Origin: Micromonospora sp. CB01531
GTDB taxonomy: Bacteria > Actinomycetota > Actinomycetes > Mycobacteriales > Micromonosporaceae
Length of the DNA: 64,000 nt
Assembly (NCBI RefSeq): GCF_001905095.1
Contig: NZ_LWLS01000116.1
Location: 1-64,000 of the forward strand
Direction: 5' to 3'
The notes beneath the pieces are model-generated. The model was not told the DNA's origin and did no database searches. It was given only the letters and a program-made list of their open reading frames with translations. This document shows, piece after piece, positions 17,294 through 28,136 of the stretch (positions are counted from its first letter, which is position 1; the number at the start of each line of letters is the position of its first letter). A program made the position numbers and the translations under genes.

Positions 17294-17331
17294 TACATGA
17301 CAGGGGCAGCCAAAACCATCACTGTCATGTA
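17294..17331. promoter_or_regulatory. Perfect inverted repeat upstream of M6 protease 2
   Basis: TACATGACAG (17294-17303) and CTGTCATGTA (17322-17331) are perfect inverted copies with an 18-base spacer, 26-63 bases upstream of the TTG start. It is a likely regulator site. It does not resemble the palindrome upstream of protease 1, so the paralogues may be controlled differently. Confidence 0.5.
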
Positions 17332-17570
17332 GTGCGTCACCACCTTGGCAGAGGTCCGCATCGTTGTCACGGGTCAATCACCGTCGTGGGTGCCCACCTT
17401 TCTCGGGCAAATCCGGATCAAAAGGTGCAAGGATCTGACTGCGATTCGCATTACGTTTTGGGCACGATCACGCTGCGTGAGCGTGATTACGAGGTCCCCG
17501 AAAAGGAGCGCTGGCATCCACCGAAATGTCACGCGGCGGCTGGAAAGAATCTGCCCCCGTGTAACGAGAG

Positions 17571-17608
17571 CGGGGCCTGTCCGGAGCAACAGCTCCGGAC
17601 GGGCCCCG
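17571..17608 (-). terminator. Hairpin terminator of the haloperoxidase gene
   Basis: Near-perfect arms (CGGGGCCTGTCCGGAGC / GCTCCGGACGGGCCCCG, one mismatch) with a four-base loop lie just past the stop at 17620. Confidence 0.75.
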
Positions 17609-17619
17609 CCCGTGTCGGG

Positions 17620-18963
17620 TTAGCGTAGATAGTTGGCGTACACGTGGCCGGCGACCGCGTCACCGGCCGCCACGCCGTTGTCCCCGTCCCACTGGTAGTG
17701 GACGCCGAGGTAGATCCGGCTGCGGGCGTTCTCCACCGCAGCGGCGGTGAAGGTGCTGAAGGTGCGGGTGACGCCCATCGCGTGCGGGTCCTCGGTCGTC
17801 GCGGTGTAGGTGACGTTGTCGGTGCCGAAGTAGCGCTTCATGATGCCGGCCCACGCCCCGCCGAAGGTGGCGTGGCCGGAGACGTACGCCGGGAAGTTCG
17901 GCGAAAAGGGCACCCCGGCCTTGTTGGAGAGCGGTTGCCAGTTCCGGTCCTCGGTCGTCGCCGCGTTGCCGTCCGTGCCGGCCTCGCGGATCGCGGTGAC
18001 CGGTCGCCACAGGTCGATGGCGGTCTGGTACTTCGCGTCCCAGGCGGTGATCGCGGCGTCCGCCATCGCCATGCCGACCAGGGCGAAGAGCTTCGCGTTC
18101 GCGCCCTGGCTCAGGCCGCGCTGCTTGGCGACGGTCTGGGTCAGCTTGAACAGCTGGCCGGGCGGCTTGTAGGTGCCGTCCAGGTCATTGGCCCAGAAGT
18201 AGGCGATCGTGGTCTGCTCTGCCGTGCGGGTGGTCGAGTTCGCCGCGCCCAGGGACTGCACATCGGCGACCTGCGCCGCGTACTCGGGACTGGCCAGCAG
18301 GCTGGCCGGGGTGTTGTAGCCGCCGGGCGGCCCCGGACGGAACTGCGAGCCGGAGGTGAGCGCGAACGGCTTCACCAGACCCCAGTTCGGCGAGGCGGCG
18401 TCGGCCCCGTCGGTCGGCCGCCACTGGCCCGGTACCAGCTCCGGCGTGTAGGGGGTGTTGTCGGTCGACCCATCGTTCGTTCGGTTCGCCCGCATCTGGT
18501 CGACCACCGACTCGGCGATGCTGGTGCTCCAGCCGCCCGGACCGGGCTCGCCGAGCGGCACGTCCAGCCGCGCCCGCTGGTAGTCCGCCGAGAAGTCCAG
18601 GCTCGGGAAGAGCGCCAGCTGCAACAGGTTGTAGGCGGCGACGTCCAGGTTGGCCTTGAGGTCGTAGCTTGCCCCCGGCTCCCGGTTCACGTTGCCGCCG
18701 AGATACGGCGTACCGATCGGGCTGAGCGCGGTATAGGTGTCGTAGAGCGCGATGTGCAGCATCGCGCCGGCCCGGGCCAGCCCGGTCGGCGGGCCCCCCG
18801 TCTGCCGGTACGCCTTCAGCAGCACGTCGTTCCAGAAGAGGATGTGGTCGAAGCTGGTGGGCGCCGCGACCGCCGGAGCCGGCGCGGCGGCCACCGGGAC
18901 GGTCAGCGTGAGCGCGGCGAGCGCGGCGATCCCCAATTTCCGAATTCTGGACAGCGTCTTCAA
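17620..18963 (-). CDS. Secreted vanadium-dependent haloperoxidase / PAP2-like phosphatase
   Basis: A 447-residue exported protein with a signal peptide (LGIAALAALTLTVPVAAAP). The vanadate/phosphate-binding site is complete: KYQTAIDLWRPVTAIRE (Lys, Arg), YVSGHATFGGAW (Ser-Gly-His) and SRIYLGVHYQWD (Arg, His). This arrangement is shared by vanadium haloperoxidases, which oxidise halide with peroxide, and acid phosphatases of the PAP2 superfamily. The spacing and length favour the haloperoxidase group. TTG 18961-18963 is chosen because GGAGGGCCGGG precedes it; the longer ATG form lacks a ribosome site. It lies between M6 protease genes. Confidence 0.82.
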   Translation of the reverse strand: MKTLSRIRKLGIAALAALTLTVPVAAAPAPAVAAPTSFDHILFWNDVLLKAYRQTGGPPTGLARAGAMLHIALYDTYTALSPIGTPYLGGNVNREPGASYDLKANLDVAAYNLLQLALFPSLDFSADYQRARLDVPLGEPGPGGWSTSIAESVVDQMRANRTNDGSTDNTPYTPELVPGQWRPTDGADAASPNWGLVKPFALTSGSQFRPGPPGGYNTPASLLASPEYAAQVADVQSLGAANSTTRTAEQTTIAYFWANDLDGTYKPPGQLFKLTQTVAKQRGLSQGANAKLFALVGMAMADAAITAWDAKYQTAIDLWRPVTAIREAGTDGNAATTEDRNWQPLSNKAGVPFSPNFPAYVSGHATFGGAWAGIMKRYFGTDNVTYTATTEDPHAMGVTRTFSTFTAAAVENARSRIYLGVHYQWDGDNGVAAGDAVAGHVYANYLR

Positions 18964-19113
18964 CCCGGCCCTCCCATGTCGGTCGCTCCCTGCTCCGGCG
19001 TGGAGGCGGTGCCCTGGGCCGAAGTGGCTCCACTGTGGCGGCCGGGCGGCCGGGCCGGGAGGGCAAAGCGGCCAGCCTGGCCGCAAGCTGCACTGTGCAA
19101 ACTGCGGCAGCGG

Positions 19114-20031
19114 TCAGACCAGTCCGCTCCGGGCTGCCGCGATGCCGAGGGTGAGGCGGTTGGTGGCCCCCAGCCGCTCCTCCAGCGATTCCATCTGACG
19201 TCGAACCCAGCGGGTGCTTCGGCCGAGGCTGCGCGCAATGGCTTCGTCCTTGAAACCGGCGGCGGCGAGCCGGAGCACCTGGAGCTGCGCGCTGCTGGGG
19301 CCACCGGCAGCCGCGGACGCCGGAGGGTCCAGTGGCACCGCCCGCCGCCACAACAGCTCGAACCAGTCCAGCAGCGCGTCGACGAGGGCCGGGACCCGGA
19401 CCAGCAGCGCGCCACCATCCGTCGATGGGATGCCGACGAGCGCCACCCGATCCGCGATGGTCAGTTGCACCGGTAGCCCGGGCAGGAGGCGGACGCTGCC
19501 CGTCCGGTCCTGCCCGGCCGCCGGCCCGGTCGACTGCGCCACTGTCTCGGGAGTGTGGATTGCCCGAAACCGGACGCCGGCCTCCGGCGCCGGCGCGGGC
19601 CAGCCGTGCGGATCGTCGCCCGGCCGGTGTGTGCGCAGGTGGTGGCAGTGATGCCGGGCCGTGGTCACCAGTTCGTGGAGCCGGGCGGCGAGCTCGTCGC
19701 TGCCGCTCAGCAGTTCCAGCTGGGTGCCGGTGCCCCAGGCGGCCCGGGGCGGCTCTCGTTCCAGCCGCTCCAGCTCGGCGTACCGGTCGGCCAGCTCCCG
19801 GTTCGCGTCGGCCAGCTCCCGCTGCCGGGCCAACAACAGCCGACGCAGTGCCGCGGCCGGCGACACCGCGCGCAGGCTCCCGGCCGGGGTCTGGAACACC
19901 AGTGCGTGCCGGAGCAGTTCGGCGAGCGCCGGTGTCTCCGGTGCCTCCGGTGGGACGAACGGTGCCGAGGCGTCCGCCAGCAGAGCCTCGTACAGCTGAC
20001 GCGCATCATCGGAGAGCAGCCCAGCAAACAT
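19114..20031 (-). CDS. LuxR-type HTH regulator with TrmB-like architecture
   Basis: A 305-residue regulator. The N-terminal part (MFAGLLSDDARQLYEALL) resembles the winged-helix start of TrmB-like actinomycete regulators and is followed by a coiled coil (LARQRELADANRELADRYAE). A central sensor-like domain comes next. A C-terminal LuxR-type helix-turn-helix lies at about residues 245-295 (LRLAAAGFKDEAIARSL, then STRWVRRQMESLEERLGA). ATG 20029-20031 has GGGGACGAGG directly upstream. Its place among secreted hydrolase genes suggests it controls them, but no target site is proven. Ligand unknown. Confidence 0.8.
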   Translation of the reverse strand: MFAGLLSDDARQLYEALLADASAPFVPPEAPETPALAELLRHALVFQTPAGSLRAVSPAAALRRLLLARQRELADANRELADRYAELERLEREPPRAAWGTGTQLELLSGSDELAARLHELVTTARHHCHHLRTHRPGDDPHGWPAPAPEAGVRFRAIHTPETVAQSTGPAAGQDRTGSVRLLPGLPVQLTIADRVALVGIPSTDGGALLVRVPALVDALLDWFELLWRRAVPLDPPASAAAGGPSSAQLQVLRLAAAGFKDEAIARSLGRSTRWVRRQMESLEERLGATNRLTLGIAAARSGLV

Positions 20032-20229
20032 CCTCGTCCCCCGTCCCCCGCGGCCGCCGGTGGCGGCGTCGCGCTGCCGCAGCCGGTGCCCGGTCGGCGT
20101 GACGCTCCGTACGTCTCCGGTGCGGCACTGTGACGACAGCACTCAGATGGTCACAGCGGAGTTCGGCGGATGTCAATATGAGACGCACCTGGTCCGCTGA
20201 CTGGCCCCAGCCGTGTCGTCGGGACAGGG

Positions 20230-20269
20230 CGAGGGCCCGCCGGGAGCAAAAGCTCCCGACGGGCCCTCG
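20230..20269 (-). terminator. Hairpin terminator of third M6 protease gene
   Basis: Arms CGAGGGCCCGCCGGGAGC and GCTCCCGACGGGCCCTCG pair with one mismatch around an AAAA loop, 19 bases past the stop at 20289. Confidence 0.75.
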
Positions 20270-20288
20270 TTGCGTTCGTCGGGTCGGT

Positions 20289-23078
20289 TCAGTTCGTCGC
20301 CGGGGTCACGTACACCGTGGCGTACGAGTTGTCCTGGGCGGCCCGCTTGATGATGATCGAGACGCCGTACGCGACGCCCGCGTCACCGGGGTTGCCGGTG
20401 CCGAGGACGGTGAATCCGAGGTCGGTGCCGTACAGCGCCGTCGCCGGGCTGCCATCCGGGTTGGTCACCCGGGTGGTGTACGGCGCGTTGTCGCGCGACG
20501 GGACGACGACGGAGGCGTCGCTGTCCCGAGCGTAGAGTGCCCCGCCGCGGACCTCGATGCCCGGGTACCAGCCCTTGGCGTCGCTGAAGCCGGACACCGC
20601 CGCCTGCGCGGGGAACTGGGTGCAGTACTCGCTGTATGGCTCGTCCGCCGCCTCCAGGCACTCCTTGAACGGGTACGTCGGGTTCAGGGAGAAGGCCGCG
20701 TTCGAGGACTGCGGGCGGCTGGGCAGGTTGTCCAGCACCGACGGGTCCTTGACGGCCGCCTCACCCTGCCGGCGCAGCGGCTCGTTGTGCGAGTCGACGA
20801 TCAGCAGGCCGCCCTTGGCGCCGTAGCTCGGCAGGGAGGTCAGCTGTGCGGTGACGTGGTTGACGTCGCCGAGCACGGTGTCCCGGTACCAGACCAGCAT
20901 GCCCGGGGCGTTGTACGAGACCTTGTCGACCTTCCACGCCTCGCGCGAGTAGACCGTGTCGTAGGCGTACTGCAGGCCGGCGTCGTAGCCGTCGAAGTTG
21001 CGCCACTCGGCCAGGTAGTACTGCGCCTTGACCTGGGTGCCGGCATCGAAGTGCCAGCCCGCCCCAGTGGTGTCGGTGAAGGTGCCACCGGTGAGGGTCC
21101 AGCCGTTGGCGCCGTTCTCGGCGTCGTCGCTCCAGGTGGTGGCCCCGCCGCCGGTGACCGAGAAGTCGTCGGCGAACCAGCCGCGCTCCACGAACGCCGC
21201 GTCCGTGCAGTAGCGCAGCCGCACCTGCACCGTCTTTCCGGCGTACGCCGACAGGTCGACGTAGTCGTGCCGCCAGCCGTGGGTGTCACCGGTCAGGCCG
21301 TACTTCTTGTTGCCGTAGTCGGCCATCCGCCCGTTGGGGTCGCCGTAGCCGTCGTTGGTCGTGACCAGCTTGCCGGCGGCGTCGTAGACCTTCTGCTCGG
21401 TCCAGGTGGCGCCACCGTCGGTGGAGACCTCGACGAAGCCCATGTCCCAGTCGGCCTCGATGACGTAGTTGTTCCACATCCAGAACTTCGCGTCGGCGGC
21501 GTTCGGGACGGTCACCGTACGGCTCAGCTTGACGTCGGCCCAGTCCTGGTCGGCGCCGCTGTACCACATGTTGGCGCCGCCGTGCGGCTCGGCCAGGGTG
21601 ATCACCTTGTTCGGCAGGTTGATCTTGATGCCGTCCTTGGTGCCCACCGGGGTGCGCGAGGTCTGCCCGAGCTGCACCGCGCGTGGGTCGTCACCCGGGT
21701 TGACGTTCAGCGGGTCGGCCCAGCCGAGCACCCACTTGTCCCAGATGCCCATGTGGGTGGGCAGCGCCTGGAAGATCTCCCCGGAGTGCGATCCCGAGGC
21801 CATCAGGTCCCAGAAGTCGACGTCCGAGTCGCTGTTGTTGCCCGAGGTGTCGTAGAGGTCCGGCAGGCCGAGGTCGTGCCCGAACTCGTGGGCGAACACG
21901 CCGAGGCCGGCATCCTCCGGCTGCACGATGTAGTTCGACACCCTCAGGTTGGTGCCGGGAACGGTGTAGCCACCGGCCACCGCCGAGGAGTGCGCCCAGA
22001 CCGCGTAGACGCCCTGGTCGCCGCCGCCGCTGGACTTGCCCTTGCCGGCGTGCACCAGCACCAGGTGGTCGATGACGCCGTCCGGCTCGTTGTAGTTGCC
22101 GTCCCCGTCCCGGTCGCCCTGGTCCTCGATGTCGTAGTCGGCCCAGGGGAAGTTCGGGTCCATCTTGGCCAGGGCGTCGATCGCGTCCGTGGCGAGCCGG
22201 CCGGCGCCCAGCGGGTTGTCCGGGTGGCCGTTCATCGACTGCTGCCGTCCGGCGACCCAGTTGCCGTTCGCGTCCCGCGTGCAGCGGGAGGCGGCGTACC
22301 AGGCCTCCGAGTGCGGCACCTTGATCCACGGGCTGGCCTGCCCGTCGACCGTGTACGCGCCCTTGGACATCTCTAGGTACATGTTGTGCATGGTCCGGCC
22401 GGCCAGGCTGATGCCCGGCTTGCCGTCCGGGCCGGTCAGATCCTTGCGGACCCGCTCGGTGATGCCCTCCTTGGTGTAGAGCATCTTGTCGTAGTGCGCC
22501 GGCGAGAAGTCCGGCACCCACATCGAGTTGTTGTCCTTGTGGGGCAGGGTGGCCGGGTCGGCGATGTTGTTGTGCGTCGGGCCGTTCTGGACGGTGCCGG
22601 GGACGCAGGTCCGGTCGTCGAAGACCGTCTTGGGGACCATGACGTTGGTGAAGTCGTCGTTGGCCTGGTCGTTGAACTCCACCAGCAGGGTCAGCAGCTT
22701 GGCCGTCTGGGTGCTCTTGGCCTGCTTGATCTGGCGCGGGCTCTTGCCCGTCTTGATCGCCTTGGCCTCAAGCTTGGCCAGCTCCCGCGCGGTCACCGGG
22801 TTGCCCCCGGCGAACTTCCGGTCGTAGGCCTTGGCCTCGTTCGCGGGCGAGGTGTAGATGCCGTCCTTGCCCTTGACCTCCTTGCCGCCGGTGTCCGGCT
22901 GCACCTCGGGCTCGGCGTAGTTGATGTAGAACTCGTCCGCCCCGATCGTGGCCGGAGCCGGACCGGCCGTCTGGGCGGCCGCGCTGCCCGTCACGGTCAG
23001 TGACGCGGCGGCGAGGGCGATGGCGGGCAGCGCGACGAGTATGCGCCGGCGTGACCCGGATTGCGGAGAGGTACTCAT
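20289..23078 (-). CDS. Secreted M6-family metalloprotease (immune inhibitor A type) 3
   Basis: The largest of the three M6 paralogues, 929 residues. It begins MSTSPQSGSRRRILVALPA, a Tat-like or basic Sec signal, then an Ala-rich hydrophobic core. The zinc site is HEFGHDLGLPDLYDTSG near residue 395, preceded by the calcium-like DRDGDGNYNEPDG. C-terminal beta domains include LSAYAGKTVQVRLRYCTD, the same unit as in protease 2. It has an extra C-terminal segment of about 100 residues not seen in the others. ATG 23076-23078 with GGAGCGGA upstream is preferred over an ATG seven codons earlier. It is transcribed alone. Confidence 0.9.
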   Translation of the reverse strand: MSTSPQSGSRRRILVALPAIALAAASLTVTGSAAAQTAGPAPATIGADEFYINYAEPEVQPDTGGKEVKGKDGIYTSPANEAKAYDRKFAGGNPVTARELAKLEAKAIKTGKSPRQIKQAKSTQTAKLLTLLVEFNDQANDDFTNVMVPKTVFDDRTCVPGTVQNGPTHNNIADPATLPHKDNNSMWVPDFSPAHYDKMLYTKEGITERVRKDLTGPDGKPGISLAGRTMHNMYLEMSKGAYTVDGQASPWIKVPHSEAWYAASRCTRDANGNWVAGRQQSMNGHPDNPLGAGRLATDAIDALAKMDPNFPWADYDIEDQGDRDGDGNYNEPDGVIDHLVLVHAGKGKSSGGGDQGVYAVWAHSSAVAGGYTVPGTNLRVSNYIVQPEDAGLGVFAHEFGHDLGLPDLYDTSGNNSDSDVDFWDLMASGSHSGEIFQALPTHMGIWDKWVLGWADPLNVNPGDDPRAVQLGQTSRTPVGTKDGIKINLPNKVITLAEPHGGANMWYSGADQDWADVKLSRTVTVPNAADAKFWMWNNYVIEADWDMGFVEVSTDGGATWTEQKVYDAAGKLVTTNDGYGDPNGRMADYGNKKYGLTGDTHGWRHDYVDLSAYAGKTVQVRLRYCTDAAFVERGWFADDFSVTGGGATTWSDDAENGANGWTLTGGTFTDTTGAGWHFDAGTQVKAQYYLAEWRNFDGYDAGLQYAYDTVYSREAWKVDKVSYNAPGMLVWYRDTVLGDVNHVTAQLTSLPSYGAKGGLLIVDSHNEPLRRQGEAAVKDPSVLDNLPSRPQSSNAAFSLNPTYPFKECLEAADEPYSEYCTQFPAQAAVSGFSDAKGWYPGIEVRGGALYARDSDASVVVPSRDNAPYTTRVTNPDGSPATALYGTDLGFTVLGTGNPGDAGVAYGVSIIIKRAAQDNSYATVYVTPATN

Positions 23079-23266
23079 TCCGCTCCATTCGTGGGGCATG
23101 GGACAAGAAATCGGCCGGTGCCCGGCAGTGATGCCCGTCGAACCGGTCCGATGTGGCTGAACCTAAAGGAGAAAGCACCCCCACCGACAGAGGTCAAGTT
23201 GCCGCTCTACCCGTTCAGCCCGCCGTGCCTCCACCGAACCGCCGACCCGTACGCACGGAAAATGAT

Positions 23267-23300
23267 GATGGGTGACGGTCCGTGCGGACCGTCACCCATC
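23267..23300 (-). terminator. Hairpin terminator of the acetyl-CoA synthetase gene
   Basis: Perfect 16-base arms (GATGGGTGACGGTCCG / CGGACCGTCACCCATC) with a two-base loop lie just beyond the acs stop at 23318. Confidence 0.75.
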
Positions 23301-23317
23301 TCGGGGTACGCCAGTCG

Positions 23318-25306
<1,989 letters not shown>

Positions 25307-25642
25307 GCGGTGCTCCTTCGTCGCGTGACCTGCGTCTCGTACGCCGCTGAGGTTAGTCGCGCGCTGGCCGCCCCGCGACAGCCTGGCCCGGCCCCGCGCG
25401 CCCAGCGGCCCTCGACGCGCGCCCGGTGGCGCGCTCGGTCCTGCCCGTCTCGTGCGGCGCGGGCCCGGTGTGGCGGGGCGGGCCTGGGCCGGCGGGGCTC
25501 GGCATGGCCGGCGCCAGATGCGGCATGTCGGCGTGTCAGGGGTAGCTGAGGGCGCGGGTCACCGCAACGGGTGTCGATTGGCCGGATCGCCATCCGGGCG
25601 GGCGATGCCCGACCAGGGTGGCGGGGTGGATAGCGTGGCGGG
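25307..25642. other. Intergenic region between acs and the Fic-fold gene
   Basis: These 336 bases hold the two divergent promoters. The half near acs is extremely GC-rich. I see no gene, RNA or clear operator; TAGCGT at about 25634-25639 could be a -10 box for the rightward gene. Confidence 0.5.
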
Positions 25643-26389
25643 ATGACCACCGATCCGCTCGCCCCGCTGCTCGCGCTCGCTGACATCGCGCCCGCCGTCG
25701 AGCAGGCCCGCGACCGGGTCGACCAGGCGCACCGGCACCGCGCGCTGCGCCGCCACGGTGGTCAGGTCGCCGCCGAGGTCAGCCTCCGCTCCGCCGTGGC
25801 CAGCGCCGCGCTGGAGGGCCGGGTGCAGGACCGTGAGGAGGTACGCGCCGGCACGGTCACCGACCCGGTGCTGCAGGGGGCGCTGCGGGTGGCCGGGGCC
25901 CTGCCCGGGCTGAGCGAACTCTGGCCGAAGGCTCCCCGGCAGGCCCTCGCGAGGTTGCACGTCCTCGCCGCCCGGGACGTCGTGGCCGAGTCCGAGCTGG
26001 GTCGGCCGGTGTCCGACCCGGTGGTCGCGGCACGCCTCGACGGGCTGGCCGGGCTGGTCGCCGGCGGCACCCGGGTACCGCCGCTGGTGCTGGCCGCCGT
26101 GGTCCACGGCGAACTGCTGAACCTGCGCCCGTTCGCCGGCCCGTCCGGGGTGGTGGCCCGGGCCGCCGCCCGGCTGGTGCTCATCTCCACCGGTTTCGAC
26201 CCGCGTGGGCTGGTCGCCGTCGATGTCGGCCACCGGGAGCGGGAACCCGAGTACGTCGGCGCGGCCGGCGCCTTCGCCACCGGCACCGCGGACGGGCTGC
26301 GCTCCTGGCTCCGGCACTACATGGCCGCCGTCGAGGTCGGCGCGGACCAGATCGCCCTCATCGGCGACGAAATCCTCGCCGCCTCCTGA
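25643..26389 (+). CDS. Degenerate Fic-fold protein
   Basis: A 248-residue protein. SAVASAALEGRV (about residues 50-60) fits the Fic inhibitory-helix motif [S/T]xxx[E]G, and LLNLRPFAGPSGVVARAAARL (about 156-176) aligns with the Fic active-site loop HPFxxGNGRxxR. The catalytic His is replaced (NLRPF) and GNGR is GPSGVV, so AMP transfer is unlikely. The fold assignment is mine from these two motifs. The start ATG is weakly supported by GGCGGG. It lies between acs and the HAD-IB gene and may be a binding protein rather than an enzyme. Confidence 0.6.
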   Translation: MTTDPLAPLLALADIAPAVEQARDRVDQAHRHRALRRHGGQVAAEVSLRSAVASAALEGRVQDREEVRAGTVTDPVLQGALRVAGALPGLSELWPKAPRQALARLHVLAARDVVAESELGRPVSDPVVAARLDGLAGLVAGGTRVPPLVLAAVVHGELLNLRPFAGPSGVVARAAARLVLISTGFDPRGLVAVDVGHREREPEYVGAAGAFATGTADGLRSWLRHYMAAVEVGADQIALIGDEILAAS

Positions 26390-26485
26390 CCGGCCCCGCG
26401 CGCGCTGTGCTCCGCGTGTGCACTCCGCGCAGGCCAGAATCCGCGCATCTTCACCGAAAGTGGTGCTATCTGACGCCGGGAGGCC

Positions 26486-26504
26486 GCACTTTCCCCGAAA
26501 GTGC
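26486..26504. terminator. Hairpin between convergent genes
   Basis: GCACTTTC-CCC-GAAAGTGC forms a perfect 8-base stem between the Fic-fold gene stop (26389) and the HAD gene stop (26542). A related CCGAAAGTGGTG element lies 30 bases before it. Confidence 0.45.
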
Positions 26505-26541
26505 GCGGTCGAACCGGTGGGCGCGGGGTGGGGAGGGGAGG

Positions 26542-27348
26542 TCAGGTGGTGGGGGTGGTGGCGCGGGTGCGGCGGTGCCGGCCGTACCAGGCAATGCCGA
26601 TGGCCACCCCGACGCCGACGCCGAGGGCCGCCGCGGCGACCGGCACGGCGGGGCGCTCGCGCAGCCGCCGCCCCAGCGGGACCGGGTGCCGGAACTCCAG
26701 CACCGGCCACGAGTTCTCCACCGCCAGCTTGCGGAGGGCCCGGTCCGGATTCACCGCGGTCGGGTGCCCCACGCACTCCAACAGCGGCCGGTCGCTGTAC
26801 GAGTCGGAGTAGGCGTACGAGTCCGCCAGGTCGTAGTCGCGCTCGACGGCCAACTCGCCGACCGCGTCGACCTTGCTGGGGCCGGCCGCGTAGAACTCGA
26901 CCTCACCGCTGTAGCGGCCGTTCTCGACCGCCATCCGGGTGGCGATCACGTCGGTGACGCCGAGCAGCTCGCCGATCGGCCGGACCATCTCCTCGCCGGA
27001 GGCGGAGACCAGCACCACGTCCCGCCCGGCGGCCTGGTGCTCCTCGATGAGGGCGGCGGCCTCGGCGTACACGTAGGGGTTGATCAGCTCGTGCAGCGTC
27101 TCTGCGACGATCTGGCGGACCTGTTCCACCTGCCAGCCCTTGCAGAGCGTGGCGAGATAGTCCCGGGTCCGGGCCATGGTCTGCTCGTCGGTGCCGCCCA
27201 GCCGGAACATCAGCTGCGCGTACGCCGACTTGACCACGTCACGGCGGGTGATCAGCCCGTCCCGGTAGAACGGCCGACCGAACGCCAGTGCGCTCGACTT
27301 GGCGATGACGGTCTTGTCGAGATCGAAGAAAGCGGCGCTTCGGCCCAC
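26542..27348 (-). CDS. HAD-superfamily subfamily IB hydrolase
   Basis: A 268-residue phosphatase-like protein. Motif I is AAFFDLDKTVIAKSS (nucleophile and acid Asp), motif II is VLVSASGEEMVRP, and motif III/IV is YAYSDSYSDRPLLE. These define the SerB-like IB subfamily. A C-terminal hydrophobic segment (VAVAAAALGVGVGVAIGIAWY region) and basic tail suggest membrane attachment. The likely start is GTG 27346-27348, just before the conserved strand; there is no strong ribosome site, so it may be leaderless. A 6C RNA is divergently placed upstream, as beside the HAD gene Rv3661 in Mycobacterium tuberculosis (from memory). Confidence 0.85.
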   Translation of the reverse strand: MGRSAAFFDLDKTVIAKSSALAFGRPFYRDGLITRRDVVKSAYAQLMFRLGGTDEQTMARTRDYLATLCKGWQVEQVRQIVAETLHELINPYVYAEAAALIEEHQAAGRDVVLVSASGEEMVRPIGELLGVTDVIATRMAVENGRYSGEVEFYAAGPSKVDAVGELAVERDYDLADSYAYSDSYSDRPLLECVGHPTAVNPDRALRKLAVENSWPVLEFRHPVPLGRRLRERPAVPVAAAALGVGVGVAIGIAWYGRHRRTRATTPTT

Positions 27349-27529
27349 GGCGCGAAAGTCTAGCCCGAGGGGTGACGGCCAGCGCGGCCCCGGGGTCGCC
27401 GGCGAGAGCCCGGCCCGCGGAGCGCTGCCATGAGTGACGGCCGTCACACTCTGCGAATGCGAATTAGCGGTGTGTGGAGCCGACACCACTCGACGTATAC
27501 CGGTCCGCTGCGGCATGCTTGTGCTCGCG

Positions 27530-27665
27530 ACGAGAGTTCACGTCTCATCGTCTGGAAAGCCCTCGGCGGTTGCACCCCCCGTGACCGCTGAGCGGGTTCG
27601 GCTCGACCCCCCCGGAGCCGAACCTCACGACGACCCCCGTCTCCCCCCGACGGGGGTCGTCCCAT
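27530..27665 (+). ncRNA. 6C small RNA
   Basis: Two adjacent hairpins each expose a run of six or more C residues. Hairpin 1 is 27562-27592 (CTCGGCGGTTGCAC / GTGACCGCTGAG around the C run). Hairpin 2 is 27595-27624 (GGTTCGGCTC / GAGCCGAACC around GACCCCCCCG). A third stem at 27630-27660 (ACGACCCCCGTC / GACGGGGGTCGT) would be the terminator. This is the defining architecture of the actinobacterial 6C RNA. Its position divergent from a HAD-IB gene matches the mycobacterial copy. In that family the C-rich loops pair with G-rich mRNA leaders. The 5' end is approximate. Confidence 0.82.
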
Positions 27666-28136
27666 TCTGGGAGCGCTGCTCCACCACAGGTCACAGGCCC
27701 CCCTCGCCGTCGTCCGGGTGACCGACTGCCGGCTTGACCGTCGGGCCGGCGGAGTCGGGCGGAACCCGTCCTGCCGCGGGTGCAGCCAGGTGCCGGCCGG
27801 GCGAACTGGGTGACCACCGGGACCATCTGTCAGACCCTCGCTTACCGCCGCGCGTTCGGCGGCCGGGTTGCGCTGCTCGCGGCGCCCATAGCAGATCGAC
27901 TCGCCCGGCGTGGGCCAACCACAGCTGCCCTCGCCGTCCACTGGGGACGCTGGTGCGCATCATGGCCCGTCCCGCCCCGGCAGGCTTCCGACCGGCCCGT
28001 CCGGACCGTGGCTCACCCGCGCCGCCACCGCGACGTCCCGAGCGGGCCTGCTGCCCCAGAGTCGCGGCTGGGCTGGGCGGTACGGGAGCACCCGGGCCGC
28101 CCAGCCCGACGTCGCCCGACAGCCGGCGAGGCGGCG
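27666..28136. other. Intergenic region after the 6C RNA
   Basis: I recognise no gene here. The open frames on both strands lack a ribosome site or family resemblance. It runs from the 6C terminator to the convergent stop of the LURP-one gene. Confidence 0.5.

Larger units (their letters stand above)
17269..17619. other. Intergenic region between M6 protease 2 and haloperoxidase
   Basis: This 351-base gap holds the protease promoter/operator (see 17294-17331) and the haloperoxidase terminator (17571-17608). The middle (about 17370-17560) is less GC-rich than its surroundings and I recognise no gene in it. Confidence 0.6.
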
